Source: Rhynochetos jubatus
Lineage: Eukaryota; Chordata; Aves; Eurypygiformes; Rhynochetidae
Reading direction: 5' to 3'
DNA: 64,000 bases
NCBI GenBank assembly: GCA_027574665.1
Contig: CM050650.1
Location: 55,535,304-55,599,303, forward strand
The position numbers were made by a program, and so were the translations under genes. The first letter of the stretch is position 1. Every line of letters starts with the position of its first letter. This document shows positions 37,301-52,300 of the stretch, piece by piece. The notes under the pieces were generated by a model. It did not search any database, was not told the origin of the DNA, and was given only the letters and a program-made list of their open reading frames with translations.

Positions 37301-40300
37301 CCCACTCATTCAGTCTCTCACTAACTTGTTGTCGACGTAAGGAGACCTTAAAACATTCGTGGAGAGTAAACAAAAACAAAATAGTGAATGCGTTTAGGAG
37401 ATGCTTGACACACTTCAAGCCTCATTGTGAACTCATCTGGCCCTCCAAAAGTGTTCCAGCCGCTTACTTGCCATCAAAACAAACTGGAGTTTGAAAAACT
37501 TTGTGTGACTCTCTGTGAGTTTAGGTGTTGATCTCAAGTTTCCTGTTAAACTCAGGTTTCCTGTTAGCTACATCCTATGTATAGAGAGAGGCATCCAAGC
37601 ATTATGCGCAGTAGCCTGTCAATGTCTTGTTTTATAGTGTCTCTAACCCAAAGGATTCATGAGATGATAAAAAATGAATTTTCTCACAATTTATGCTTAC
37701 CTATAAACTGTTATAAAGTATATTAAGAGTTTCTTTTTAATCAGAGATTAAATAAAAATGGAAGATATAAATGCCTGACCAAAGCAAAAAAAAAAAAATA
37801 TACATAGCATAGGCCAAACTCTAAAAGACTGTGTAATTTGTGCATAAGCATGACTTCTAAGTACAGAGCTAAATTAATTTTGCATAAGCAATTTTCTACT
37901 CAAGTCCCAATACACTCATTTCATAGAAGGCTATTACTCCTGAGGGGGCATGACACCTTGAGAGATCCCGAAGGACTGAGGTGTGCCCTGAAAGGAAAGA
38001 ATAGTCATAAATAATCAAACAGGCAAATGCTGTAGTTAATACAGGAGGAAGGAAAACATTGCTCTGTTTAAGAAATGGCTTTAACACTGGCATCATTTCA
38101 GACTATGACGAGTAATAGACAGACAAAGATTGACATTGAAATCAAAATAGCAGCATAAAGTCATCCCTCCAGTTTCAGACATTTGTACAACTACTTACTT
38201 CCTCCCCATTGTAATCTGCATTGCTCCTGACTTAGTATCAGCATTTCAGCTGAGAAGACGAAGACTGCATCTGCTCTTGCAGAAACAAAAGAGCTGTGTT
38301 CTTTAACTACCGTGTTAGGTTTAGCAGGGGCACACACATGATCTCACATTTCCTTTCTGCGGTTCTAAACTTGATGGCAGCTTTCCGGAAATAAGCAACG
38401 GTTGAACAAAGCGTTGCACTACGTTACATCCTGAAACATTCAGTATGCACAAAACTAAGACAAAACTTCCTTACTTGGCTCCCTCCTTTACCACAGACAT
38501 GCAGCGACTACACCGTAGTTTATATGTATCAAAACTGGCTCATTTAAATGCAACGAACGCATTGTTTCTGAGCTGTTAACTGAGAAGCATTTCTCCTACT
38601 TTGATGGTGTTTTTGAAGCTTTCACAGGTACCTTAACTGAGGTAACTATTTCAAACTTAGCCCTGGTATATCTGGACTGCAATCTCTACTGAACCACAGC
38701 AATAACATTAGGATAATCTGAAAAGCTGGGTGTGGGAGACTCCGCTACCTGGATTTCTAAGTGAAGAAAGGAGGCAAGAAACACACTGACAGCATGATGC
38801 ACGTGAAAACCAAGCCATACTCCTCAACTCATTTCCTAGCCAAGCAGTCACACTCAGACTAGGAGAAATGCAGACACCAATGTCTGAAGAAGCAGACACT
38901 ATCAGCAGAACTGAAGGTACAATACAGTAACGTTGAGCGTGGAGATGACATCCTTTCTGAGCCCAGCATCTCCACCAAAGCACGGTAAGCTGTATTACTT
39001 TTGTGTTTTCCCCAGCCATCCAAGCCACAGGCACAGAGTGTGACTTTTTTATTGTGGGGGTTTTTTTTTCCTTCCCCCAAGGCCGCCTAAGTGTGACTTC
39101 ATAGCCATGACAAAGGTCAAGAGATCTAGCAACACTAGCAATGACTAAAGGAAGCATTTCAACAGATGTTTTCCCTGACTCAGCAAGAGTTCAGTTTTGA
39201 ATCTGTGTGACTACATGCATCTTTTCTAAAAGCTGTCACTTGTATTCAATTTTCCTCACAACACTTTTGTCATCTGTATATTCCTATCAGTGGTTGGTAC
39301 TGTACTTGCCTGGTGGCACAGCTCCTCCCACTGTCTGTGCAGAAGCTCTATGCGCTCACTGAGGATGGAGATATCATCTGCGCTGATATACACAGACAGG
39401 GTCTCCTTCAGCAGGGAGAGGTGTGCAAGGTCATCTGTCCACCCTTCAACAGCATTCTCTAACTCCTTAAAAGAAACACACACGGAAAAAGGACCAGTTT
39501 GCTAACAAATAAAAATCCAAATGTGTTGACGAAGCACGAAGACAAGGATTGTTATCCCATTGAATTAAAGTCATATCTGAGCAGACTCACCATTTCAAGC
39601 AGTCTGGTTCTGCCCCATTTAAAAGAAGAAGAAAACATCAACCCGGTATGTACCATTATTTTCAGAGTTACGAAAGAGGTAACTCCCCAGCAGAGATTGA
39701 CATCTCAGCCTTGTAACAAGTAGTCGCAAACTAATATACTACTCAAATCTCTCTATAGTTCAAAGATATTTGAGAATTCCAAATATTGGTTAGGACTTCT
39801 CCGTACTGAAAATATTTTCCAGTAGTACACCAATTCTAAACTGCAAAGAATATAGTATTAAAATGTTATCTAAGATCCCTCATAGTAATCTCACCTCAAA
39901 TAAAAAGCACTAATAGTTAGATACCATAAAATTTGAAGTTAGAATTTCTATAATAAAACCACACCTATATTCATAGAATCATAGAACGGTTTGGGTTGGA
40001 AGGGGCCTTAAAGATCTTCTAGTTCCAACCCCCCTGCCATGGGCAGGGACACCTTCTACTAGACCAGGTTACTTAACTGGTCTAGTATTCTGCACTTCTA
40101 CAGTATTTTTCAGACCCTGTTCTGATCTCACTTTGATCAGACCTATATTTACCCTGCAGGATTTGTATTACAGTCACTTTGTTCAGGTATTACGCTGTTC
40201 AAATGTTACATGGATAATTTCTTGTCACAGGGCTGGCTGATGGGTTTGCGCAGTTATGTAAACTCTGTTAACAATGGAAGAGGTTTCTGCACAAAAGCAG

Positions 40301-43300
40301 GCAAAGATGAGACAACAGTCAACAGAGAACAAGTGCTTTACCTTGCAACGAATCTGCTCTGCGTGCAACTCATCATGGTGTTCTGGCAAAGGCTGTGAAA
40401 GCTTTTTTTTGAATGATCTTAGCTTCTCCAGGGAGTCTCCTATGCCCTTTTCAGATTTTTCCCAGTCCTGAAGGCAGAATGTTTAATTAAACTTCAGTTC
40501 AGATCTGGATTATACTTACGTCAGTTTATTTGCCTAGCTAACCACTAAACAGTGAAAACTTTTTCATAGTAATAGCATGCCCTGAAATCTCCCTCTATAT
40601 AGTACTCAAGGTCTCAGAAGTTGAGTCATACTTAGAATTGTGGCAAATATTTTTGTGTGTGCTAATAGAAATACACAAGCCAAAGCCTTTCTGTTATTAC
40701 AATGTTGTCAAGATCCAACTCAATCATTTCAGAAAAGCCTCTCCTTGCCAAAAGTATTTTCCACTTCTTTTCTTGAATGCCTGTATTAAACACACTACTG
40801 TTCTTTGACAAAAGCTCCATTCAGGTGCATTAATCTTCAGAAAAAAAGTGGTTGAGGATAATGCAAATTCAGGTCAGACTGAAGTACCTGCAGCATCTCC
40901 TCTAAATTATGATTCTAGAAGCTACACCCAGCCTTAGTGTTTGTATACCTTCCATAATTTTAAATGTGTCCAATCCATACCAACCGCCATGTGACAGTAT
41001 GGTTTTACTGCCTAACCTGCTTGTTAAAACCTATAAAAAGGTACTTAGAGACAGAAAGATCTCTAATAAGCCAGTCAGCCCATAAAGAATGCCAGTGGCG
41101 TGATACCAGAAAACATGGAACTTTCTTCTCCTAGTCTTCTGTTTTAAGATATTCTTCTTCTACCACTGCCCTTGTATTTATCTCCTTCCATTGTTTTCCA
41201 GTCTATGACAGTATTTCACAATCATCTTCAGGATGGAGAATTACAAACAACAGGTCTTGCAACAACCCCATCTCTTAGTGTCTTCTTTCTTCTCTCCTTG
41301 TAAGTAATATAACCTTACATGGTAATAGTCTGTGAACTTCTTAATGCAACACATACTCTTCTAGAATACACATTTGTGCTTCCCATTTGGTCAGAAGACC
41401 ACTAAAATGACTTGTATTTAAGACCAAGACAGGAGAATGTAATGAAGGCTTGATATCTATGAGATGATTTATGCAATTTGCATGGTGATTTCCCTGCTTC
41501 CTCACCTTCAAGCATTAAGTTCCATATTTTCATTGAGAAAAAATACCACAGAGCCTTTAGTCTCCCTAGAGACAGCTTTCATGACTAATATTTCCTGACT
41601 TAATTCCCCCACTAGCAGTTGAGCTACAAGGAACAAGACTTGAAACAGTAAGAAAAACTTACATATCTGAACTTTTCCAAAGTAATATTCCATTTTCTTG
41701 TACTGCTTTGCTTCCTGCTATCTAAAACCGAAACTATGATGTCTGTAACTCTGTAATTCTATTAGACTTCTGAAACTATTCTAAAAGCAATTGCCCTATT
41801 CTATTCATACAAACATCCAATTTTTATTATCCTCCCTAGAATGAGTAAAAGGGAAAACCAGACCAAATTGAAATTCTAGCCTATCATCTTCAGTACTTAA
41901 AGTGAGGTCAGCAGACATTCCTGACATTGCTTGCATCAAAATAAAGTTCAAGGCTCCATTCTCCAAGATCAGATGTTTATCTAAACTAGCAAATACTCAA
42001 GACACTGGAAGGAAACACAGACTACTACGTTGCTAGATAGATCATGACACTGGCATGTAGACGGAGTTGGGCAGGTCTAATTTTCAATATGGTATGTATA
42101 AAAAGTAACCAGCACCAGGCAAAATAAAATACATTTTTGCTCTGCGGTGAAAATAGGACTGTTGGAAGATCCTTTATGGGCAGTGTTCTGGACATATCAA
42201 TTGAAAGATATCAACTAACATACAAGACTGCTGTGAAGTATTACCATCCCTAGTTTCAGAGCTGGTGAAATGGAATTGTGAGCTCATGTGGTGTATATGC
42301 AATTCCTGTACTTGCGCTTAATGCTTAAGAATGCTTTTCTTCAACAGGGTTCACAGTGAGAAACTATGAATCTGATGACGTACAGAAGAAATCACACACT
42401 TACTTTCAGTATTAAAGCAAGCTGTTTCTTTTGTTGCTCTAGTTGGGTGCTGGCCACCTTCCATCGCTCCTGAATTTCCGTAAGCTCTGTCTGCAGGGCT
42501 GCCTCAGCTCCACTGTCAGCAGAGAGCAGCAGTTGCTTCCCAGCTTCCACAGTGAGGATATAGCTGCCTTGCTGCCTTAGGAGAACTTTCTCTTTAAGCT
42601 GAAAAAATATTGTTTTCTGTCAGCTTTGTCTTTTTAATTACAATTAACATCTCAGTATAGTTCATTCTCAAGCCCATACTTTAATTGATTGCATACCTTG
42701 GCTTAAGCATGAGCTACTGCACAAATATTTTAATGTAACCTTTTCATGATCAGTTACTGCCTCAGACCTTTAGAAAAATTCTTCAAGGAGATAAAGACAT
42801 GAAAGACTTCTTTCTTCCCATCAATATCAGTATCTCAATTGCTCTTAAAGATAAATAGTTCCTCTAGAGTCTATTATGCTTTTAAGCTTTATTATAAGAT
42901 GTATCTTCCAGCCAAAAAGCTTGAAGACACCAAGCTGCTAAATAGACACCATCAACCTCACATGAAGACAGCCCCTCAAGGTATCCTTTTTTGTTAGCTA
43001 GAATACATTCTTTGAACAGCACATCACTGTTTTCTTCCAAGACACTTTCAGTATGACATTAGCTACAAAGCAAAAACAGAATCAAACAAGGCTCAAGAGA
43101 GACAGCCCAGTAAGTTCTGTTGCATGTTCTTTATGAACTCCCACTTCATTTCCATTACACTGCTGCTTCTGAGGCCACGTCTGTTCCAAAGAAGAACTAA
43201 CATCCAATATTGCTTTCTGCAAAGAACAGAGTCTGAATCTAACACATTTTTAAGAATGTTTTAAGTGATGAAGACTGTAAAAAAGGCATGGATTTTTTCC

Positions 43301-46300
43301 TCTCTCTTCAAACACACTGGACATACCTGCACTTCATCCAGTAGTGCTCTGGCTTGCTGTAATGGAATAGGAGCACTACCCAGCCCACTCACTGGCTGAC
43401 AGGGTATTTCCACCAGCCACTTGCGCAGCTTCTCTGCCATCTCCCTGTAGCGTTGCCACTGGTGAATCTGGCTGTCAATGATCCCTCTCCTCTGCTGTGC
43501 CCGACGAATTACTCCTTGCCATTGATTACTTAGAAGAGTCAGCTTCAGATTGAATTCATCCCTATTATAAATACATGAATAAATAAAAATACATAGTAAA
43601 ATTCATGTTTTGATCTATGCGTTTAGTGAATTAAACTGAAGGTAAAGGGAAGATGTTTTCTGGCTGTCAATATGAAAAACTAGGAGAAAAGCATTCATGA
43701 TAGCTGACTGAGGATGAGAACTTCTCACTTCATGTACTGGGAGAATCAAAGGGCTCAAGTTATTGAGACCTTAAAAACCCAGACCTTCATCACACAAAAC
43801 TATTACCTTCTCCCTAGAAATATACAAAGACACCACACAGGCTTTGCCAATTTGGATTAGTCAAAATCAAGATTTCACAATTTACCCCCAGATTTAATAC
43901 TAAGCTCAAAGCATGCTTAAGATATACAAAGCATTAACAAAATTCTCACATCTCAGTAAATAGTTCGTCTTATATTAAGACCATGATACCCTTAGCAAAG
44001 GCAATGCACATGCACAAGTGTGATGCCACTGGCGTTTCACTGATTTTCAATCGTTTCATCACAAGTGTTTAAAATAAAAATCTCAAACAGCAATGAATTC
44101 CTATTCCATCACATTTAGGCTGCAGGTGTTCTTAAGTGGCAGTAGGGAATACCCTTGTTAGAGGCAAACACCCAGCTGGCATAAATCAAGTGTAATTCAC
44201 TATATCTGGCCCTGCAAGCTCCTTTGGCGAAAGTGACATTTTAAAAGTGCATCAAAACAGACACATGTGACATGCTTGATAATGCAAAACAACTCTTTGT
44301 CAGAGAAGCCACCTGTGGTATTCCCAAATGCATTTACACATTCACATACCCCACAGCATCCTACAGAACACTGTCTTACTCAAGAACTGGCTAACTAATA
44401 GCTTAACCACAGTGACAGTAATTTCTGCCTCAGAAGAGCATGATCTGAACACTGACATCTGCTACCTTCTCTGTTTGGAAGTCCCCCATAGTCTAAGTAT
44501 TACTCCATATAACCAGCAGCTACAACACAGGAATATCTACCTGTCATCCACCTGTCCTTGTTCTAGAAGGTGCTGCCCATCAGAGATAATTGAATGCAGA
44601 ATCTGCTGGCGGCTGAACATCTCTGCTTGGAATAGCTGTAGTACAGGAGACAAGGATGTTAAAACAAGATCTTACATTTTCATTCTATTTGTATGCACTG
44701 GCGAAAAAAAAAAAAAGCATGTATTTAATCTCTTTTCAAATTAACTCAATGGGAGTTTTGTCACAAACTTAAACAAAAACACATTTAAAAATCTCATTGC
44801 TGGATTTACTTGCTGCTTCTAGTAATTATTATTAGTTCCTTGAGATTTAAAAAAATACTAAAAAGCTAAATAATATCAACAGGAGGCAGGTTTTATGTCT
44901 CGGAGTACAGTTGTGTGATTCGCACTATAATTTACAACAAAATCCAGGTAGGGCACTTACTGCATGGACAGAAAGGGCACTTTTTATTTTCTGGTATGTT
45001 TAAGAATATTATAGTCCTTTGCCTTGTTAAATTTAATTTATGCACAGAATGTGTGTGATAGGGTTATACAAACTTTTAACATAATTTTACACTACCAACA
45101 GAAATTTAAAAGAAATGGTCACCCGTGTGTAGGAGCTAGAAATCAATTTTCACTACTTCCAATTTTCACCATCAGTCACAAAAAACTTTCACAATACTTT
45201 TGAAGCTCCCTTATTATTTGAGTATTAACTAAGATAAAAAAAATCCTAAGAGCCACTTAAGCAAAGATGACTTCAATATATAGTACTTAAATTTATTTTA
45301 AAAAACACCTTTTCTTTTAGTAATAAAAATAGAAATAACCACTGACACTTGCACAATTAAATTCCTCAAGCATATTGTATGTAGCTTAGGAGTTCTAGAT
45401 GATGGACTAATTTTTCAAAATGAGATTTGGCATCACTGAGTTAATTTTGAAAATGTTACTCAGGTCATAAATTTTCCTACAGAAATAAACAGTGTTGTCT
45501 AATTTCCTTGCAGAAGTATCTGAAAGTGTTCTTTGAATATCCTGGCTCTTATGAATGACTAAGCCTGAACCAGAGGGACACTGATTGTACTGTTATCTCA
45601 TGAACAAAACCACAACACTGTGGAGTTGAGAATTTCACAAAGCTGAGCAAGAAGTCAGAAATTTTACTTCCTGTCACATCTATTTCTGTCAAGCTAGGGG
45701 GCATGGATGAAGCACATGACGAAACAGCATCTACCAGCATTGTTGTCAGATTGAGGCTAAACAGACAACAACTGGTTAAAAAATACCACCAAAATCAAAG
45801 CTGACAGTTTTAATATTTTTTTAAGAGGACAGGTGAAACAAAAGCTTATCAAGCATGAGGAACTCTGCCTAGAGTGGAGGTATTGAAGCCCTACCCAAAA
45901 GCAGAGACATTTCTGTCAACACCCAGTTGTTCTCCGCATGCACACTGTCTCTGTATGTAAGAGGGATACTCTTTTTTGTGGTACCGCTTGCCAACCCAAT
46001 TTCTCCTCACATGCAGATCGCTATGAACCACAGAAATAGGAATTCAAAGGAGGAGGAAAGAAGGGCAGGTGATGGAATGCACAACAGCAGCACACTGGAA
46101 AAAAAAAAAATCAGTAACTGAGTTGGCAAGGAACTTCCCCTTCAGCTGCCAGCACTTTCTCAAATACTTGTCTCAGTGCATTCCCCACTGCACGGGAGTC
46201 CCAAGTGATGCACCTGGCTTGCAAATGGATATCTGGAGAATTGCACAAGGATGACTACAAGATCGTCCTGACAGTCTTGTCTGATGCAGATGCCAGTGTT

Positions 46301-49300
46301 AGTGCATAATATTTGAAAAAGGGATCACCTCCATGTTGCCGGTTTGTACATTTCAGTGGGAAGTTATTTTTAAATAATGCCACTGAGGTAGCTGAGGTCC
46401 ACTTTGAATAAACACCAAAGTTATGACTCAGCACTGGAAAGCTGGTAACAGAGCTGGATGTATTTCAATATCCATTCTGGGAATGGATGGGGAAACAGAG
46501 CATTTTCTCATCATCTTCAAAAATACAAAGCAAAACAATCTGGAAATTAATCTCAAGAAGTTTAGATTTGACCCTTTCAGCTGCAAGGAGTGGAAAGAAA
46601 ATTCTTTATGAGTATCAGGAGGTACTGCAAAGAACACTGAGTACAGAATACACTGAGATTATATAAAATTCCAAAAAGCTTTAGGTAAAAAAAAAGATGC
46701 AGTTTGCCACATTTTCCTAGGATGAATTGCATTACTTAGAAAATCAGATATTGGTTTTCTAAATTCTGAGAGATGACTTTATAGTTGTAATAAAAGAAAG
46801 CTTCAACAGATTGCCTGAGTAACAGTCATCTGACCTAACTGCTCAGTTCAAGGTTTCATGAAAGAATTAAGCTGAGATCTCAAGACAACTGAATGCAAGA
46901 ATACTGCTGTCAAACTCCTTTAAAAAATTATAGCTACGACTGGACACAGCAACAGTAGGAAATTATCTACTTAAACAGTATTGATTTCTGGATGTTCAGC
47001 TCTCAAAGACCTGAGATGTCTCAACTTACAAAGACACTGTCCAGTTTATGCTGGCAGCACTGAGAGAAAATGAAATATGATGACACTTGTGAAAGCAAAG
47101 GCAGTTAAATGCTAAAGCAAATGTGTGCTAAAGCAAGCAAAAATGGTTGTGAATTACCTTCTGCTATCAGACATATATGCAAACTCTATGCTGTGAGATA
47201 TAAGGCAAGAGGTGAGGAAGGACGTGACTCTCCCTGTGGTCTGGCCTGAGTCTATGGGTAGGTCAGCTGAAAAAGTTGTGGGAACTGAAACTACTGTGGC
47301 CACATGGGAGCTTTGGTATGAAAATTGACTTGTCTTACTTGATCTTTACCAGGACTCTTGGCAGTGACAATATGGGCGGAGAAAAAATGTGCATCACTTG
47401 ACTTCACTGAACAGTTACAAAGGCATCCTCTAGTAAAAACTCTGAAACAGTTTTTCCCTGCAGCAAAAGCTGGGCTAGTTCTTGATTTGTTACATACAGA
47501 CTAATGACTCCAGCACACAGCAAAGACCAAATCAGTTTGTTCTCCAAGGAAATGTTACCAAATGGAGGCCCCATAATGAGTTATATAACTCAGTTTTTGA
47601 CAGAAAAGTCTTTCTTTAACATGGTCTTCTGATGATGAATATGTTGGCAATTTAATAACAAACAAAATCAGAATAAATTGAAATAACAGAGATTTTCTCT
47701 CGTGAGGACAGAAAACAAAGGTCCAAGTTGCATGAGAATAGTTAGGTTCTATGGGAAGACCAATAAAAGCTTTGACTTCTTTGGTACAAACCAATTTGAA
47801 GGAAACTAAATGTAGGAGAGAAGCACTTTCAGGAATATTGATAGATTATACAAAATACTTAAGACAGATACTCAAGTCCTCCCCCAAACTGGGTATTATT
47901 GACATATTTGCATGCTTTCGTTTGTAAGTTAGATATCCTCAGATGATTCAGGCAAATGTAATTCAATTCAAGTCTTACTATGACAGTACATTGCATTCTA
48001 TTTACGTATGAAGAGTAGGTGTTGTAGTTATGTATAAATGCACGACGACTTGCCTCATGTGCCCTCTGTTGCTCTAAAAGGCTCTGGTAGTTTCCTGAAA
48101 TCTCTGCTGCCAGCTTCTGCTCAGTCTGAATTAATAAATCCATCCAAGTCTCACATTTCTCCAAGAAGGTCTGCTGCTGCAGCGAGAAAGACTGCAGTTT
48201 ACTGAAAGTAAGAAAGAAAGATGGATTCAGGTAAGGTCTCCTCCTCTCATGCACAGTGTTCAGAGTCTTACAATAACTGCCAGCAGAATTCCAAATTAGA
48301 CAGTAACACTTTTCCCACTCAGCTATCTCATTCAAGTTATTTAGTCAACACTTTGAAAAGTAGCAGTCTTCCTCATTTCAAATTCTGTTAATTTGTGGCA
48401 AAACCAGTATCTCAGCTCACTGGCTTCACTCTTTAAAGTACACCAAGGAGCTTTGGTTAATGAAATATCTGAAATCTGTCCTACATTCTGCAAAAGGTAT
48501 ACTTTCTACCTGCTGTAATCTAACAAAATGATAGAACAATCTTTAACTATCCCCACCTGAATCTCTCTGTAGTCTGAGAGGAGATCAGAGACCAATGCCT
48601 GTTCAGGTTCTGCATCCTTTTTATTTCTTTATCATTCAGAGGAAGCCTGTAACCCAGCTCATTAAGATGGTCCAAATCTGGAGCCATGCTGCTGAACTTC
48701 AACATCTGACTCTGCAACAAACAATGAAAGTGGTAAGTAGGAATTTCGGTAATTACACTATCATAGACTGCAGAATTATGAACTAGCACTCAGTTAAATT
48801 TGGAGTGGCCTTGGTTGCCACCAAGTGGCAAGCAATGCCTATGCCAGGGAAAAATCACATTTCCAGTTTTCAGCCTCCGGTTCCAGACCAGAAGACGACT
48901 TACATTCATGCGTAAACTTGCGTGAAGAAGTAAACTCAAATTGCACTAAAGTGCTTTGCTGAATTGGGGATTTACCACTCAGAGCTGCAAAAGTAGGCTA
49001 GTGTCTGAAGCCATAACTTTATATTGTCAAAAAAAGTGAACCCTTTTCCTACCTTCTGATCTTGAATGCTAGGCTGGAAAATTCCCATTCAACATATTCA
49101 ACTTTTTATTTTTACTTTTTATTTTGCGGTACATAAACATCCAATCCACTATGTTAGGAAAATGTCCTGGTTTTTAGCATTTTAGTCTTCAGCAAGACTA
49201 AAATGACAAAATCAGCCTAGATGGCAAAGTCCATCCATGTCCTGTCATGGCTTCTAAAAGAAGAAGAGGGGAAAAAAAAAAAAGCCCCAGAAAAAGAAAC

Positions 49301-52300
49301 AGTGAAAGAGCTCAAATGCAGATCACATGGTACACCGTATGAATGTTCCTTCAGCCTATCAAGATACCCAAACTGAATAGATGACTTAATCCCTAAACTA
49401 AACACCACTCAGACAGGAACTGCATAAAATCCAAAAAAGTCAAGAGAAAACAAGATGAATGCAATATCAAAAAACTGCTAAAATATCCATTCCCATTTTG
49501 ATTTGATATTGACTTTATTCTAAACAATTTGACTGTCCTTTTTTTCTTTACTTAGGGCAAAGTAACATGGACAATCACTCCTTGACTGCCTTCAGTCAAA
49601 ATTCTGAGTTTCAAAGTTTCACTTTGCATGAGTGACAGTCCTTTAATATGTATAGAATGCATGTACAATATTTGTGTATATGCTGTACTACAAATAACCA
49701 GGCTAACAGGAAAAAAAAAAAAATCAACACTTCCTGCATTTATTAGTCACCTTGAGTTCCTCCATTCTACTCTGTATTGCTGAGAGATCAGATGAGTGAC
49801 TGGGGTCCTGTCCTTTCAATATTTCTTCTGCTTCTGTTATCCAGGCCTCAAGGACTTGCAGGTTCTTGGCAAAGGTTTGAAATTCCAGCACCCCAGCCTT
49901 GAATAGAAAAGGACGCACAGTTTAACAACTCTGGCCACATGGAATCCATACTGACATTACACTCCTGGTTATTCTCATTATACGTCTGCAAACAGCTGCA
50001 TAGGCCAGAAGCAATTGTGACTGCTGCTTTGCTCACAGACTGTGGAATTATTGGGGGTTTTTTAGGTTAGAACAGAGGATTTTTGATCATAGCAAAAAGG
50101 CAACACTTCAACTAAGTGCATAAATATCTCCTTGTCTTGAAACAGATAACCTTCTCTAACTTCCTATTATGAAATTAACTCCTCTGATCAATTTATTGTC
50201 AGCAGAGAGAACCACTAGTTATTACAATTTGAAATGAAAAGCTTCTCTTATGCTTTGTCTCCTCACAGCACAGTACTGTTATAAGCACATTCTAGACAAC
50301 ACTGGGTTTCTTGGGTAAATCCTCTCATCACCCAAACAGAAGCCACAACCTTTGTTGCTTTCTCACCTATGGAACGTATTCTGTCACTCCTTTTTTGCTC
50401 TTTAGTCCCTGGTGACACCAGCAATTAACAACATGTACTGAACAGGCTTTTGACACAAATGGTAGGTGTCAGCATGGTCACTGACATAAATGGGAACTAT
50501 AAAAATAAATTCTAGGCAATTATTCAGAATCTCTTATTTTTTTTCCTGCTAAAGAACTAGCTGGGAAGAGAGTTTGTCTTCAGGGGAGCACCAGCTGTGG
50601 ATCCAGCTCTTTGCACTATTACTGTCTGCAGAAAGCATGGTGTCCTTGCCATTCCTGGCAGGCACTTTCCTCCATGAGGTTTGCTATCATTTTTCCAGAG
50701 TTTGGACCTTCTTACAGGGTCTCTGTGCTAGGCCCAAACATATATTCTACTCCCAGCTTTGGCTTCCAGGGAAGTGTAGGAAATACTGATGAACAGCCAA
50801 CATCACCCTCTTTTCCCAGTTGGTTTTAACTCATTTATGTGTTTTCAGGTACCACAGGATGATGAGATGCAAGGACTGAAAACACTCTCTGCACACCTGA
50901 AGTACAGCCTGTTGCTTGCGGAGAGCCTGTTCTAGGGTTGACAGATTCTGGTTCAGAGAAAGATGATCAGACTGTATAGCTGCTGCTGCTGAAGCCTCCA
51001 CCTGGCTTTTTAGCTTATCTCCCAGTTCTTGAAGAACAACCAGTGACTCTTGTGCTGTCTTCAAATCCGTGAGTGCATCCTGTGGCAACACATTAAATAA
51101 AGATATGAACGGTTAACCTGACACACACCTGATGTCATCCTCCTCTGATTTAACAGAGGAATGAAATGAGTGAACTCCACCACTGTATGTAAAACTTGTA
51201 TTTCTTACTGTATTTCAATGCCAAAGTGTCCACTCACACTCTGTATGAAAAGGAAATGATGTGCAGAATTAAAAGAAAAATAAAATCAAAGTACCGGTGC
51301 ACAGAGGAACAGAAAGAAGTGACTGCTCAGCTACCTCTGAGCAAGCCTGTGTGCCTGATCAGGCAATACTTGTTGAAACAAACCTTTTGAATCTACTGAC
51401 ATGCTGGCCCCAAGCAGTGGCAGCCTTCACTGTGGGTGGGCTTAGGTCTGACTAGACCTCTCTTTTTTTTCCCTGCTACGAATTACCAGGAGGGATGAAA
51501 CAATAATTTCTGTAAACAGCCTAATGTAATGCCTAAAGAATGGGACATCAGGAAATGAAGAAATTATTCCAACAGAACAATCTGAATTGCCAGTCCAAAT
51601 GACTATGGCAGCAAATGCTCAAAAAGGTCAATAATGTATTCATTTTTCTCCTTGCAATTGTTTTGCTTACACTAAGACAACTACCACTTTTTTTTTTTTT
51701 GGTCAAAGATGCATAACATTTAAGTTAAACTCAAAAGAACCAAAACGTAACCGCAGATAGGAAATAAACTATCCTGCTGCCCTGAGACACAGTCTTGAAA
51801 AAGGAAGAATCTCAAGGTTTCAGTGAATGCTGTCCTTCCATAAGGAAGGATAAAGACATCCCCAGAACCTACACAGTCTCTTTTCATTCAGAAAAAAATG
51901 AACAGCCTGGATTGGTGGGTATATAGTCAAAGGATCTTGTGTTTCTTTCTGTTATAAGGAACTCAATAGATTTGGTAGGTGTATTTCTCCAAGCAAGAAT
52001 CCCTTTGAAAAGCAGGGACTTAAGACTGAATCAAATGATGTAATTTATCCACCTTCTCCAGAGACTTGAGATACAAGCTTCTGAAACAACACCATAAGTA
52101 ATGGAGGATCACATGAGAAGTATGAGAAACTCATGAGATTTGGGTAGCAGACATAAAGCTCTCTCTCCTGTGCCTGAGATGCACCAGTGAAAAAGAAATT
52201 TGTTGTTATGCAAGTTTCCAATACACCAAGTACAGAATTTAGTAATGGAGATCTTCTTGTGATTTTTAGGCCACAAAGCTGTGAAAAACTGCAAAGTTTA

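Larger units (their letters stand above)
36679..43326 (-). other. Introns x17-x18 through x13-x14
   Basis: The introns are 36679-37187, 37347-39309, 39466-40341, 40468-42403 and 42599-43326. They include a CR1 stub at 39971-40070. A 149-codon minus-strand open stretch at 38708-39157 has no recognisable similarity and no splice context. The rest is unrecognised. Confidence 0.55.

Noticed and set aside
38708-39157. 149-codon minus-strand open stretch
   Set aside because: No spectrin pattern, family resemblance or splice-site context; it lies in the x16-x17 intron and the composition suggests chance.
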